From the NCBI GenBank assembly GCA_023212695.1, contig JALCCG010000025.1, positions 1-64,000 of the forward strand: a DNA stretch of 64,000 nt. The letters are read 5' to 3'. The DNA comes from Sporisorium sorghi. Lineage: Eukaryota > Basidiomycota > Ustilaginomycetes > Ustilaginales > Ustilaginaceae. Of the stretch, positions 1 to 13,433 are shown one piece after another. The position numbers and the translations under genes were made by a program. How positions within the stretch are numbered: position 1 is the first letter of the stretch; each line of letters begins with the position of its first letter. The notes beneath the pieces are model-generated. The model was not told the origin of the DNA. It saw only the letters and a program-made list of their open reading frames with translations, and did no database searches.

Positions 1-5137
<5,137 letters not shown>

Positions 5138-7510
5138 ATGGACTCGAGCCAGGATCCATGCTTCCAACCTCCACCACTCTCGGGGCACATACACGATCAG
5201 ACGACACCCCTTGACACGCCAGCTTCCGCCACCACCGCTGCTTCTGCTTCATATACACAACCCTTTGCTCCTGACATCCAGACCACAGACCCAACGCAGA
5301 GGCAGTCAATCGCATCAACATCGTCTTCAAGTCTGGACGCGCAGATGGCGTTGCTACTACCTCCAGCACAGTCGTATTCGGCGACACAGCTGCCGTTCGC
5401 AATGACGACGCAAGCCAACGCGTTGCATTTCGCCGTGATGGCTGCTCAGAGCTCAGGAATTCTGGGGCAAGATCGACTGGATGCATCACTGACGTCTTCG
5501 AATCTCAATACGTCAATGGACGAGTCTTCATTGTCACGAGCAAACAGCTTTTCTCTGCCATTTGGAGACGTAACATCAAGCTTGATCAACGACAATTGGA
5601 ATGCAGCTCTGGATTCAACAGCTCCTGGGTCCGCCACTTCGCTCGGCCTGTTCATCCCAACGCACGATCAAAATGCTACGACGATGGCGACATCCTCTTC
5701 TTTTGTCGGGCCTGAAACGTCGATACAGCCGGGAAAAGGCGGAATGACGGTTCCTCGCTCGCTGTCGAGCAGCTTCCTGACCCTGAACAGGCAGCTTCCT
5801 CATCTCGCACAAGCCTACCCGTCCAACAGCAGCTCAGACTGGCAAGCACCGTTCTCGGCCGCACCGGACTGTCCCGCAACATTTGCAAAAGGGACCACCG
5901 TGACCCACCAGCAGATGCTCGCGTACAAGCAGTCGCTCACAAAGGCACACACGGACCGGCTCGGCGGCTTACTCGGTCTGCCGCATCCACTAACCTCGGC
6001 CGGTCAATCGACAAGCAGCTCCACGCTCGACGCTGACCTCCATAGCGGTAATCGCATCGACACCCCGCCAGCAGCATCAATACCACCACAACCAAAGCCG
6101 CGCCCGACTCTGCCGCGAGGTATTGACGATTTAATCGTGATCGTCGACGCGGAGGATACGGTGGTATGGACGAGCGACTCGATGCGCGCGTGTGCGGGGC
6201 TGCGGTCCAACTCGGCGGCTGGTAGTGCAGCGGGAGACGATATCGGCGCCGGGTGGCACGCGAAGACGCTCGGCGGGCAGCAGCGGATGAAAGTGTCTGA
6301 TCTGCTGGCGGATGAGCAGGCGGTAGAGTGGTGGCGGCAGGCGTGTCGTGAACTTGGCTCGGTGCGGTCTCAAGGTGGACAGGTCTCTCGGCAGCAGACT
6401 GCGGAGACGGCTAGAAAAGAGCTCGTGCTGGCAGGCCGCACCTCGCAGAACGAAACCACGCTGATCGAGCTAGCCATCGTCGCCACGTGCAACCCACACG
6501 CTGCGAATTACGGCCATCTCATGGTCCAGTTGCGGCCTGTGTCCATCCCGGCTGTCGCGGCGGTGTCGTCACAGCCCGCACTGGGCACCTCGCTCTTGCA
6601 CTCTTCCTTTCCCAGCGGCGAGGCGAATGTCGAGCTGCGTCTGCTCGTTTCCCGGAACGGCCTCATCCTGCGCACTTCCTCCTCCGCATCCAACGCAGCA
6701 GACTCGCCTCACCTCACCGCCGAAGCGCGCGCCATCACCGCCCTGTTCGGCGAAAGCTCCAGCGTACCCGCGTTCGGTCAAAGCCTAGTCGACGTGCCGA
6801 AACTCGCGCCGCTGCTGCACGTCGTCGCACAAGCCGCCGTCGTCGGCCTTGCGCAAACTGTCCAGCTTAGCGTCGGTGGGCGACGCATCAGTGCAACCGT
6901 CCAGCCGGTGCTCCGGACCAACCGCCCCTCGAGACGCACTCAGGCGGCGGCGGCAAAGGTGTGGATCACGCTCTCCGCCCCGCAGGGTGTGGGAGCCATG
7001 CGACGCTCTAGCTCGATCGTGCCGTTCGGTCGAAGTGCGGGGTTTGCGGGAATGGTAGGACTCCCGCACCTGCTGACCACTCAGAGCCGCAGCGTGGTGA
7101 TCGACCGGCGGCACAGCTACCAAGCCTTCGGCGGCTTCCAACATTCTCCGAGCTGGCTCAACAGCCATGCCGATGCTCCACTCTCTGCACACACTTCACA
7201 GAATGCTCCCGGCAAGAGCAGAGATAGCACCTCTGCTCCCGCACTCCAAGAAAACGTCCCCGTCCACGACAGCCTCACCGCACTCATGGCGCAACTCGAG
7301 GAAGAAAACCGCAGCCTGCGCCGCCAAATCGACGCACGCCGGCGCCGTCGCCAGGCGCAAGCATCGGCGCCAACACCGTTCGCACACCCCTTTGCGCAGC
7401 CGCAGTGGAGTTCGGCGCCACAGGCACAGCCTTTGTACGGGACAAGCCCGCTCTCGGGAGGAAGTGCCGTGCCGGGGAGCTGTCCGACGCGTTTCAGGTA
7501 TCTTCCTTAG
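5138..7510 (+). CDS. PAS-like domain protein with C-terminal coiled coil, putative regulator
   Basis: The 790-residue frame starts at an ATG and has no obvious intron. The first 300 residues are Ser/Thr/Gln/Ala-rich and probably disordered. From about residue 327 a segment beginning GIDDLIVIVDAEDTVVW resembles the first strands of a PAS fold, and a second, weaker PAS-like stretch may lie around residues 500-620. Residues 714-741 form a short charged coiled coil (MAQLEEENRSLRRQIDARRR) ending in an Arg-rich patch that could act as a nuclear localisation signal. No zinc finger or other DNA-binding domain is visible, so this is not a complete white-collar-type photoreceptor. The layout suggests a sensory or transcriptional regulator. 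The open frame is strong; the PAS call is by eye and tentative. Confidence 0.7.
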   Translation: MDSSQDPCFQPPPLSGHIHDQTTPLDTPASATTAASASYTQPFAPDIQTTDPTQRQSIASTSSSSLDAQMALLLPPAQSYSATQLPFAMTTQANALHFAVMAAQSSGILGQDRLDASLTSSNLNTSMDESSLSRANSFSLPFGDVTSSLINDNWNAALDSTAPGSATSLGLFIPTHDQNATTMATSSSFVGPETSIQPGKGGMTVPRSLSSSFLTLNRQLPHLAQAYPSNSSSDWQAPFSAAPDCPATFAKGTTVTHQQMLAYKQSLTKAHTDRLGGLLGLPHPLTSAGQSTSSSTLDADLHSGNRIDTPPAASIPPQPKPRPTLPRGIDDLIVIVDAEDTVVWTSDSMRACAGLRSNSAAGSAAGDDIGAGWHAKTLGGQQRMKVSDLLADEQAVEWWRQACRELGSVRSQGGQVSRQQTAETARKELVLAGRTSQNETTLIELAIVATCNPHAANYGHLMVQLRPVSIPAVAAVSSQPALGTSLLHSSFPSGEANVELRLLVSRNGLILRTSSSASNAADSPHLTAEARAITALFGESSSVPAFGQSLVDVPKLAPLLHVVAQAAVVGLAQTVQLSVGGRRISATVQPVLRTNRPSRRTQAAAAKVWITLSAPQGVGAMRRSSSIVPFGRSAGFAGMVGLPHLLTTQSRSVVIDRRHSYQAFGGFQHSPSWLNSHADAPLSAHTSQNAPGKSRDSTSAPALQENVPVHDSLTALMAQLEEENRSLRRQIDARRRRRQAQASAPTPFAHPFAQPQWSSAPQAQPLYGTSPLSGGSAVPGSCPTRFRYLP

Positions 7511-7736
7511 AAGCGCACGATTCCAGTCACCTAGTCTAGCCTTTCATCCACTTGTCCGTTTCTCGTTCGATCACTCTGTACTCTATGTTCCGGTTCCAAA
7601 TCTTTCGCAATACACGCGCACATCGACCTCCTTTCTCCTGATGTCGATCGAAGTGCAATGAAGAGGACAGCAGCAACTATGGGTTCTGATGAAAAATGCT
7701 ACATATATGCAACTTGAGCGCCGCCGATCAACGTTG

Positions 7737-7842
7737 CCGGACATAGCTCAGTTGGAAGTAGCGATGGTTTGTAATTGGAAACCCTAATCCGGCATTAACG
7801 GAAAAGCACCATAGGTCGCCGGTTCGATTCCGGCTGTCCGGA
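7737..7842 (+). tRNA. tRNA-Tyr (anticodon GTA) with 32-nt intron
   Basis: The acceptor stem pairs CCGGACA (7737-7743) with TGTCCGG (7835-7841), leaving A as discriminator at 7842. The C1-G72 pair is the typical eukaryotic tRNA-Tyr identity element. The T arm is GCCGG-TTCGATT-CCGGC. The anticodon stem pairs ATGGT with ACCAT around the loop TT-GTA-A, and a 32-nt intron (7775-7806) interrupts one base after the anticodon, the canonical position. Eukaryotic tRNA-Tyr genes usually carry such an intron. The D stem has one C/T mismatch. A run of six T follows eight bases downstream. Confidence 0.93.
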
Positions 7843-7849
7843 CGCTTCC

Positions 7850-7855
7850 TTTTTT
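7850..7855 (+). terminator. RNA polymerase III terminator of tRNA-Tyr
   Basis: Six consecutive T lie eight bases after the discriminator base of the tRNA gene, the normal position and length for Pol III termination. Confidence 0.8.
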
Positions 7856-7859
7856 GGCT

Positions 7860-7912
7860 AATTTATTTATTTATTTATTTATTTTTTATTTTTTTATTTT
7901 TTTATTTTTTTT
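7860..7912. repeat. AT-rich (ATTT)n-type repeat
   Basis: Five or so ATTT units grade into longer T-runs separated by single A. It sits directly behind the tRNA terminator, where its T-runs could give backup termination, and about 365 bases ahead of the VWA8-like start codon. Confidence 0.85.
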
Positions 7913-8275
7913 CCTCCTTCCCCTTACAGCTATGTCTATGGTCATGGCCGCACGGCGACTGTTGTAGGCACGATGGTGCGATGTAATAAGCTAGCATTGG
8001 TCGTCGTTTGCTGAAGATCGAGTGTTTGAATGCCATTGTGATGGGTAAGTGCGAGTGCGAGAGCCGGTTGATGTGGTAGCCGTGATGCATTCGCGCTTAA
8101 TCGCCTTTTCAACGGCCAAAAAGCGTTGGTCGGTGCGACCGCGTGCTCCTTCTGTACGAGGCGCCGTCCCACTCTTCCCAAACACATCACTTGCCCGGAT
8201 CATCACCGTCGACGTAGACCGTTCGAGCAAGCAGATAGACCATCCGCGCTCTCTTCCGGCCTCGCCTTGCTTCCG

Positions 8276-11200
8276 ATGCACCGGAGCCTGTCGAGTCGAA
8301 TCAGAGCTGCTGGCTTTCTCACCTCGCCTTCTCTAATCCTTCACGCTCGTCATCGCTCCACCACCACCCTCTCTAGACATAGACACCCTGCCAGCATGTC
8401 GGACGATTCAAACTCGCCAACCTCGACCGGCAGGTGGCGCATCGACACCATCGGCCGCCACGTTCAGCCCGTTGCGCCGTTCACGACATCATCGACCGCA
8501 TCGTCGCCACGACCTCTCCCAAACCACAACACCGACGAGCGCGAAAAGCTGGGCACGTTCACGCTCGGCCCCAATGTTTCCATCCCTGTATTCCAGCCGA
8601 CGCAGCCCGCACGGCTGCCCGCACACCGGCTGCTGCTCAACCTCGACGACCCGATCGCGCTCGAGCATCTCGAGTTCCTCGCCAAAAAGTGGCAGCTGGG
8701 GCAGGATGTGTTTCTGCTCTCTGCGCCGGGTCCGTATGCGCGCAGGCTCAGCTTGACATTTGCGTCGCTCATCCAGCTGCCGTTCGAGTATGTTTCGTTC
8801 CATCGCGATGTGGGTGAGGCCGAGCTGTTGCAGACGAGAAGCTTGTCCGCGGGTGGCAATCTGGTGTTTGAGGATGGCCCCGTCATCCGCGCTATGAAGC
8901 ACGGACACTTGCTCATCCTCGAAGGCGTCGAAAAGGCAGAGCGTGGAGTTACGCCTATCATCAACAACATCCTCGAGAACCGCGAGCAGAACCTCGCGGA
9001 CGGACGACACCTCATCCCCGCAGACAAGCTCGCCGCGTTCCAGCAGGAAGAGGCTGAATCCAGAACGGGCAAGGCGAGTCGCTTCATCCCCGTGCATCCA
9101 AACTTTCGGGTCATCGCTACGGGTGTGCCTGTGCCGCCGTACCGCGGGTATCCGCTGGACCCTCCGTTCCGCTCGCGTTTCCAGGCGAGGTGGATCGAGG
9201 GCTCGGTGCAGTCGACCGTGCCTCTGCCGGAGAATCTGTCTGAAGACGCTCAACAGCTGCGGTCGCGCTGGAGTCAGTGGGCTGCGCTGCTGCGCTACCA
9301 CACCACGCTGGCGCAGGGGAACGACGTCATACCGCCGACGTCGAGGCTGCCCAACCTGCCAACCACCGCTCTGCCGCTGCTCACGGACATCGTGAGCACC
9401 TTCCCGCCCACCACGCCGCTGGCCGCCCTCGAATTTGACGAGAACGACCCCCTCCTGCCCAAATGGCCACGAGACCTGCCCGAGCAAACCAAGGCCGTCG
9501 AGACGAGCACATCGACCCTGGCGCTGCTCAGCTCCGCCTATCCGCAAGTATTCGCGCTCGACCAGGAGAAGCGCAAGACGCTCGACTCACTTTTGGGCCA
9601 ACTGCAGATCCACGACCACCATGGCGAGGGCGCCGACCAGCCCACCCTTGCCGCCACAGGGTTCATGGGCTATGTCGTCGACAGCATCGAGCGCATCTCC
9701 CCCACCACGGCCAGGATCACTTTCGCGCACGTCGCAGGCGTCGCGCCCAGCGTCACCGTCGAAGCGCCCTGTGGTGGTCTAGACCTCGCGCCCGTGCCTC
9801 GTTTGGGCGATACGCATTTCCTGGGGCAAGAGCTCATCGTCACCCCGCGCGTGCTCTCCATCTACAGCCGCCTGCTCCAGCTCCACGCGCTCGGTAGAGA
9901 CATCTGCCTCGTCCCCGCCAACAAAGCTACAACTCCAGACAAGCCCGGCGCCGCTTCGACGTCTGACCCCCTCGCCGCTGCCGCGCACCAACCGTCATCG
10001 TCGACAACGACATGCATCGGGCTCATGGCGGCGACGCTGGGGTACGCGTTTGAGTCGGTGTGGCTGTGGAAGGATCTGGGAGGCGGCGAGCTGCTCATGC
10101 GCCGCTCTACGGCCAAGGATGGGAGCACGACGTGGGAGCCCGCGCCGCTTGTGCGTGGTGCGATGCAGGGCAAGCTGATCCACCTTGCTGGCGTCGACGT
10201 GCTGGGCCCTACGCTGGGCAGTCTGGCGAGGCTGTTGCAGGACCGCGAGCTCGAGCTGTGGAACGGCGCACGTATGACGGAGAGCGAGTCTCCAGCTCCT
10301 ACTTCACCTACGCCGACTAGCACGTCAGATCTGATGGCGACGCCCACAATCGCACCAGGCGAGATCGTACCCATCCAACCGACATTCCGCGTCGTCGCCA
10401 CAGCCTCCAAAGCCACCGGCTGGCTCGACGAAGAAGCTAGCACGCTGTTCGCCATCTGCAGCACGCGCGCCATGGACGAGGACGAAGAGCGCCATATCGT
10501 CCTCTCGCGTATAGGCCTCGATGCACCCACATCGGACCTCAAGCGCCTCTTCCACTTCGTCAACCGGTATCGCGCGCTCAGCGCTGACCCGAACCTGGGC
10601 CTGGCCAAGTCGCGCCGGCTGGGCACGCGTCAGGTCATCCGCATGGCCTCGAGGCTGGCACGCTGGCAGGACGACTGCGACGTGCACGGCCTGATCTGGC
10701 GCAGTCTGCTGGTGGACTTCCTGCCGATCACGGTGCGCGAGGTGATCGCGAACCTGCTGACCGAGTGCGGTATCTACAAGCCGGGTACAGAGGGCGCGTT
10801 CCAGTACGTTCCGCGGCTGTGGATCGGCGACCCGCAGATCGTTGCAGCGACCAATGGCAGTGGAGCAGGCACGTTGGACTTCACCGCCTCGGACGGCTCG
10901 GATCGCGTCTACCCAGTCCGCTCCATCCCGCGCTACGACGCCAACGCCCTCGACCCCGAAGGCAAGACGCTCATCCCCGACCTCGGCGGGAGCTTCTACA
11001 ACAACGCCCAACAGAGCAGCCTCATCCGCTCGTTCGCCGAAGACCTTGTACTGCTCAACGAGCACCTCTTGCTCATGGGCTCGCAGGGCACGGGCAAGAA
11101 CAAGATCATCGACCGCACGCTCGAGCTGCTCGGCCGCCCGCGCGAGTACATCCAGATGAACCGCGACTCGACGGTTGCTGGACTGCTGCAGCAGATCGCG

Positions 11201-13144
11201 CTCGAGAAGGGCCAGATCCACTACTACGACTCGCCGCTCGTGCGTGCGGTCAAGCTGGGTCGGATTTTGGTCGTCGACGAAGCCGACAAGTGCTCGACGG
11301 CTGTTTCGGCGGTATTCAAGAGTCTTGCTGAGCGAGGCGAGTTGAGTTTGCCCGATGGACGACGCATTCGACCGGCAAAGGCGGGCGAGAGTACAGCAGC
11401 TCCCGAAACGTCGGAGGGTGGTGACATCCTCGTCCACCCGGACTTCCGCCTGATCCTCCTCTCCAACCGTCCCGGCTGGCCCTTCTTCGGCAACAACTTC
11501 ATCGAGGTCATCGGCGAGGGCTTCAGCTGCTACGCGGTCGCCAACCCGGACATCGAGTCCGAGGTGCGCCTGCTCAAAGCCGCTGCGCCCAACGTCGACG
11601 TCGACCTGCTGCGCCGTCTCGACCTCGCCTTCCACGACCTGCGCGCCGGCTTCGAAGCCGGCCTCATCAACCACCCGTATTCGCTGCGCGAGCTGCTGCA
11701 CCTCGTGGCGCACATGCAGCGCTACCCGGACGAGTCGCTGTCGTCGGTGCTGCTCAACACGCTCGCGTTCGACCTGCACCGGCCGGAGAGCATGCGGTGG
11801 GTTGTCGAAGCGCTGCGCAAGCGCAACCTGCCCATTGAGCAGCTTTCGCTAGATGTGCTGCGTGCACAGGAGCTAGAGCGCCTGCGTGCCGCGGAGAAGG
11901 CGGGCAAGGACGGACTGAAACCCGAGTTCCACCCGGGTAAGGAGGAGTTCGACCCCAAGAAGGCCGGCCGCGACACGCACCTCGACAAGCCCAAGGAGGG
12001 CAAGGTGGATCCGAACAACGAGGCGCATGTCGGCGGCAACACGTGGAAGGGCGGCACGGGCGGACGCGACACCATGGGCCTCGGCGGCCGCGGTGGCTAC
12101 GGCCGCCAGTACACGGGTCACAAGATCCACCAGATCAGCAAGGAGTTGAAGCGCGACGTACCGGAGCACCTCAAGAAGCAAGCACGAGAGATGGCGCGCG
12201 AAGCACTGGAGAAAGAGTTGCGCGAGAACGGCATGCAGCCACACGAGGCCGTCAACTTGCACGAGATGAAGCAGAAAGTAGCCTCGCAGGTGCAGCACCT
12301 GTCCAATGTTCTCAACGACCTCAAAGCCAACCGCTACGAGCGCTCGTGGCTGACGCGCCAGCAGGAGGGCGAGCTCGACGAACGCCGGCTGTCCGAAGGC
12401 CTCGCCGGCGAGCGCGGCATCTTCAAGCGTCGTGCAGAAATGCCCCCCGACCCAGGCGCACCTCAAGTCAAGCCCAAACGCATCCGCATCGTCCTCGACC
12501 TCTCCGCGTCCATGTACCACATGCAGTACGACGGCCGGCTCGAACGCGAACTCGAGGTTGCGCTCATGGTGATGCAGGCCTTCACGCGCATCGAGGACGC
12601 GACAGAGCGCTTCGCCGTCGACGTGGTCGGGCACAGCGGCGACCAGGACATGATCCCCCTCGTCGAGGTCGGCCGCATGCCCAAAACCGACGGCGACATG
12701 TACCGGATCCTGAGGGCGATCGTCAGCCACACGCAATACTGCGATTCGGGCGACAACACGCTCAAGTGCATCGAAAAGTCCATCCGCCAAGTCAAGCGTC
12801 CGCTCAAGACCGACCCGAATCAAGACAAGATCGACGAATCCACCGCGACGGGTTTGAATGCTCCCATCGTCGAGGAAGACCCCGCCACTTCGCCCATGGA
12901 CGACTACTTTGTGATCGTCTTGTCAGATGCAAACCTCTCGCGGTATGGCATCACCCACCACAGGCTCGCTCAGCTGCTGCGCCTCGACCCGCAGGTCAAG
13001 ACCTCGCTCATCTTCATCGATAAGGGCACCGAGGCGCAGTATCTCGCTCGACAGCTGCCCACCCAGACCCACGTGGCGAGGGAGACCAAGGACATCCCGC
13101 GCATCCTCAGCAACATCCTCACCAGCGTCGTTCAGAACTCGTAG
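8276..13144 (+). CDS. VWA8-like mitochondrial AAA+/von Willebrand A domain ATPase
   Basis: The chosen ATG at 8276 gives 1622 residues beginning MHRSLSSRIRAAGF, rich in Arg/Ser and without acidic residues, as in a mitochondrial presequence. VWA8 proteins are mitochondrial matrix ATPases. A further ATG at 8396 would remove this leader. The first AAA module has a degenerate P-loop (SAPGPYARRLS) followed by LILEGVEKAERGVTPIINN, close to the animal family member. A later module has an intact Walker A (GSQGTGKNK, about residue 935) and Walker B (ILVVDEADK, about 997). A linker rich in Gly/Lys leads to a C-terminal VWA domain with the metal site DLSAS (about 1408). No intron is seen across 4.9 kb. 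Family assignment is firm; the precise cellular role of VWA8 in fungi is not settled. Confidence 0.93.
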   Translation: MHRSLSSRIRAAGFLTSPSLILHARHRSTTTLSRHRHPASMSDDSNSPTSTGRWRIDTIGRHVQPVAPFTTSSTASSPRPLPNHNTDEREKLGTFTLGPNVSIPVFQPTQPARLPAHRLLLNLDDPIALEHLEFLAKKWQLGQDVFLLSAPGPYARRLSLTFASLIQLPFEYVSFHRDVGEAELLQTRSLSAGGNLVFEDGPVIRAMKHGHLLILEGVEKAERGVTPIINNILENREQNLADGRHLIPADKLAAFQQEEAESRTGKASRFIPVHPNFRVIATGVPVPPYRGYPLDPPFRSRFQARWIEGSVQSTVPLPENLSEDAQQLRSRWSQWAALLRYHTTLAQGNDVIPPTSRLPNLPTTALPLLTDIVSTFPPTTPLAALEFDENDPLLPKWPRDLPEQTKAVETSTSTLALLSSAYPQVFALDQEKRKTLDSLLGQLQIHDHHGEGADQPTLAATGFMGYVVDSIERISPTTARITFAHVAGVAPSVTVEAPCGGLDLAPVPRLGDTHFLGQELIVTPRVLSIYSRLLQLHALGRDICLVPANKATTPDKPGAASTSDPLAAAAHQPSSSTTTCIGLMAATLGYAFESVWLWKDLGGGELLMRRSTAKDGSTTWEPAPLVRGAMQGKLIHLAGVDVLGPTLGSLARLLQDRELELWNGARMTESESPAPTSPTPTSTSDLMATPTIAPGEIVPIQPTFRVVATASKATGWLDEEASTLFAICSTRAMDEDEERHIVLSRIGLDAPTSDLKRLFHFVNRYRALSADPNLGLAKSRRLGTRQVIRMASRLARWQDDCDVHGLIWRSLLVDFLPITVREVIANLLTECGIYKPGTEGAFQYVPRLWIGDPQIVAATNGSGAGTLDFTASDGSDRVYPVRSIPRYDANALDPEGKTLIPDLGGSFYNNAQQSSLIRSFAEDLVLLNEHLLLMGSQGTGKNKIIDRTLELLGRPREYIQMNRDSTVAGLLQQIALEKGQIHYYDSPLVRAVKLGRILVVDEADKCSTAVSAVFKSLAERGELSLPDGRRIRPAKAGESTAAPETSEGGDILVHPDFRLILLSNRPGWPFFGNNFIEVIGEGFSCYAVANPDIESEVRLLKAAAPNVDVDLLRRLDLAFHDLRAGFEAGLINHPYSLRELLHLVAHMQRYPDESLSSVLLNTLAFDLHRPESMRWVVEALRKRNLPIEQLSLDVLRAQELERLRAAEKAGKDGLKPEFHPGKEEFDPKKAGRDTHLDKPKEGKVDPNNEAHVGGNTWKGGTGGRDTMGLGGRGGYGRQYTGHKIHQISKELKRDVPEHLKKQAREMAREALEKELRENGMQPHEAVNLHEMKQKVASQVQHLSNVLNDLKANRYERSWLTRQQEGELDERRLSEGLAGERGIFKRRAEMPPDPGAPQVKPKRIRIVLDLSASMYHMQYDGRLERELEVALMVMQAFTRIEDATERFAVDVVGHSGDQDMIPLVEVGRMPKTDGDMYRILRAIVSHTQYCDSGDNTLKCIEKSIRQVKRPLKTDPNQDKIDESTATGLNAPIVEEDPATSPMDDYFVIVLSDANLSRYGITHHRLAQLLRLDPQVKTSLIFIDKGTEAQYLARQLPTQTHVARETKDIPRILSNILTSVVQNS

Positions 13145-13280
13145 GAGATTGTGTGGCGACGCGATGGAGAGATGGAAATTTTGCTTTGCGATTTCGTTTG
13201 TGGTCTTCTCGCCTAGATTGGATCAATTAGACGTAGAAAGAGGAACCAGCCGATGGATGTGTGGGCGCGATGGATCGTTT

Positions 13281-13329
13281 GTGTATGTGTGTGTGTGTGT
13301 GAGAGAGAGAGAGTGAGAGAGAGAGAGAG
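13281..13329. repeat. (GT)n/(GA)n compound microsatellite
   Basis: A GT run (to 13300) passes directly into an imperfect GA run (13301-13329), with one T interruption. It lies in the 289-bp convergent gap between the VWA8-like gene and the minus-strand BTB-like gene, so it may be transcribed in either 3' UTR. Nothing else is visible in that gap. Confidence 0.95.
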
Positions 13330-13433
13330 CTATGATGCTGGTCGATGCCGCCTGACCGAGTCTGAGCATGCGCTCCTTTGAGCTTCTCGGCCTTTTCCAC
13401 TTTGCAAGACCCCGCATCTCTCTCCATCCTTCT

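Noticed and set aside
7486..7510. Possible splice donor CAG|GTATCT at the end of the PAS-like gene
   Set aside because: No acceptor at a reasonable distance leads to a further open coding segment before the tRNA gene.
10325..11779. 484-codon minus-strand frame inside the VWA8-like gene
   Set aside because: Antisense shadow of a GC-rich gene whose Walker and VWA motifs fix the real frame on the plus strand.
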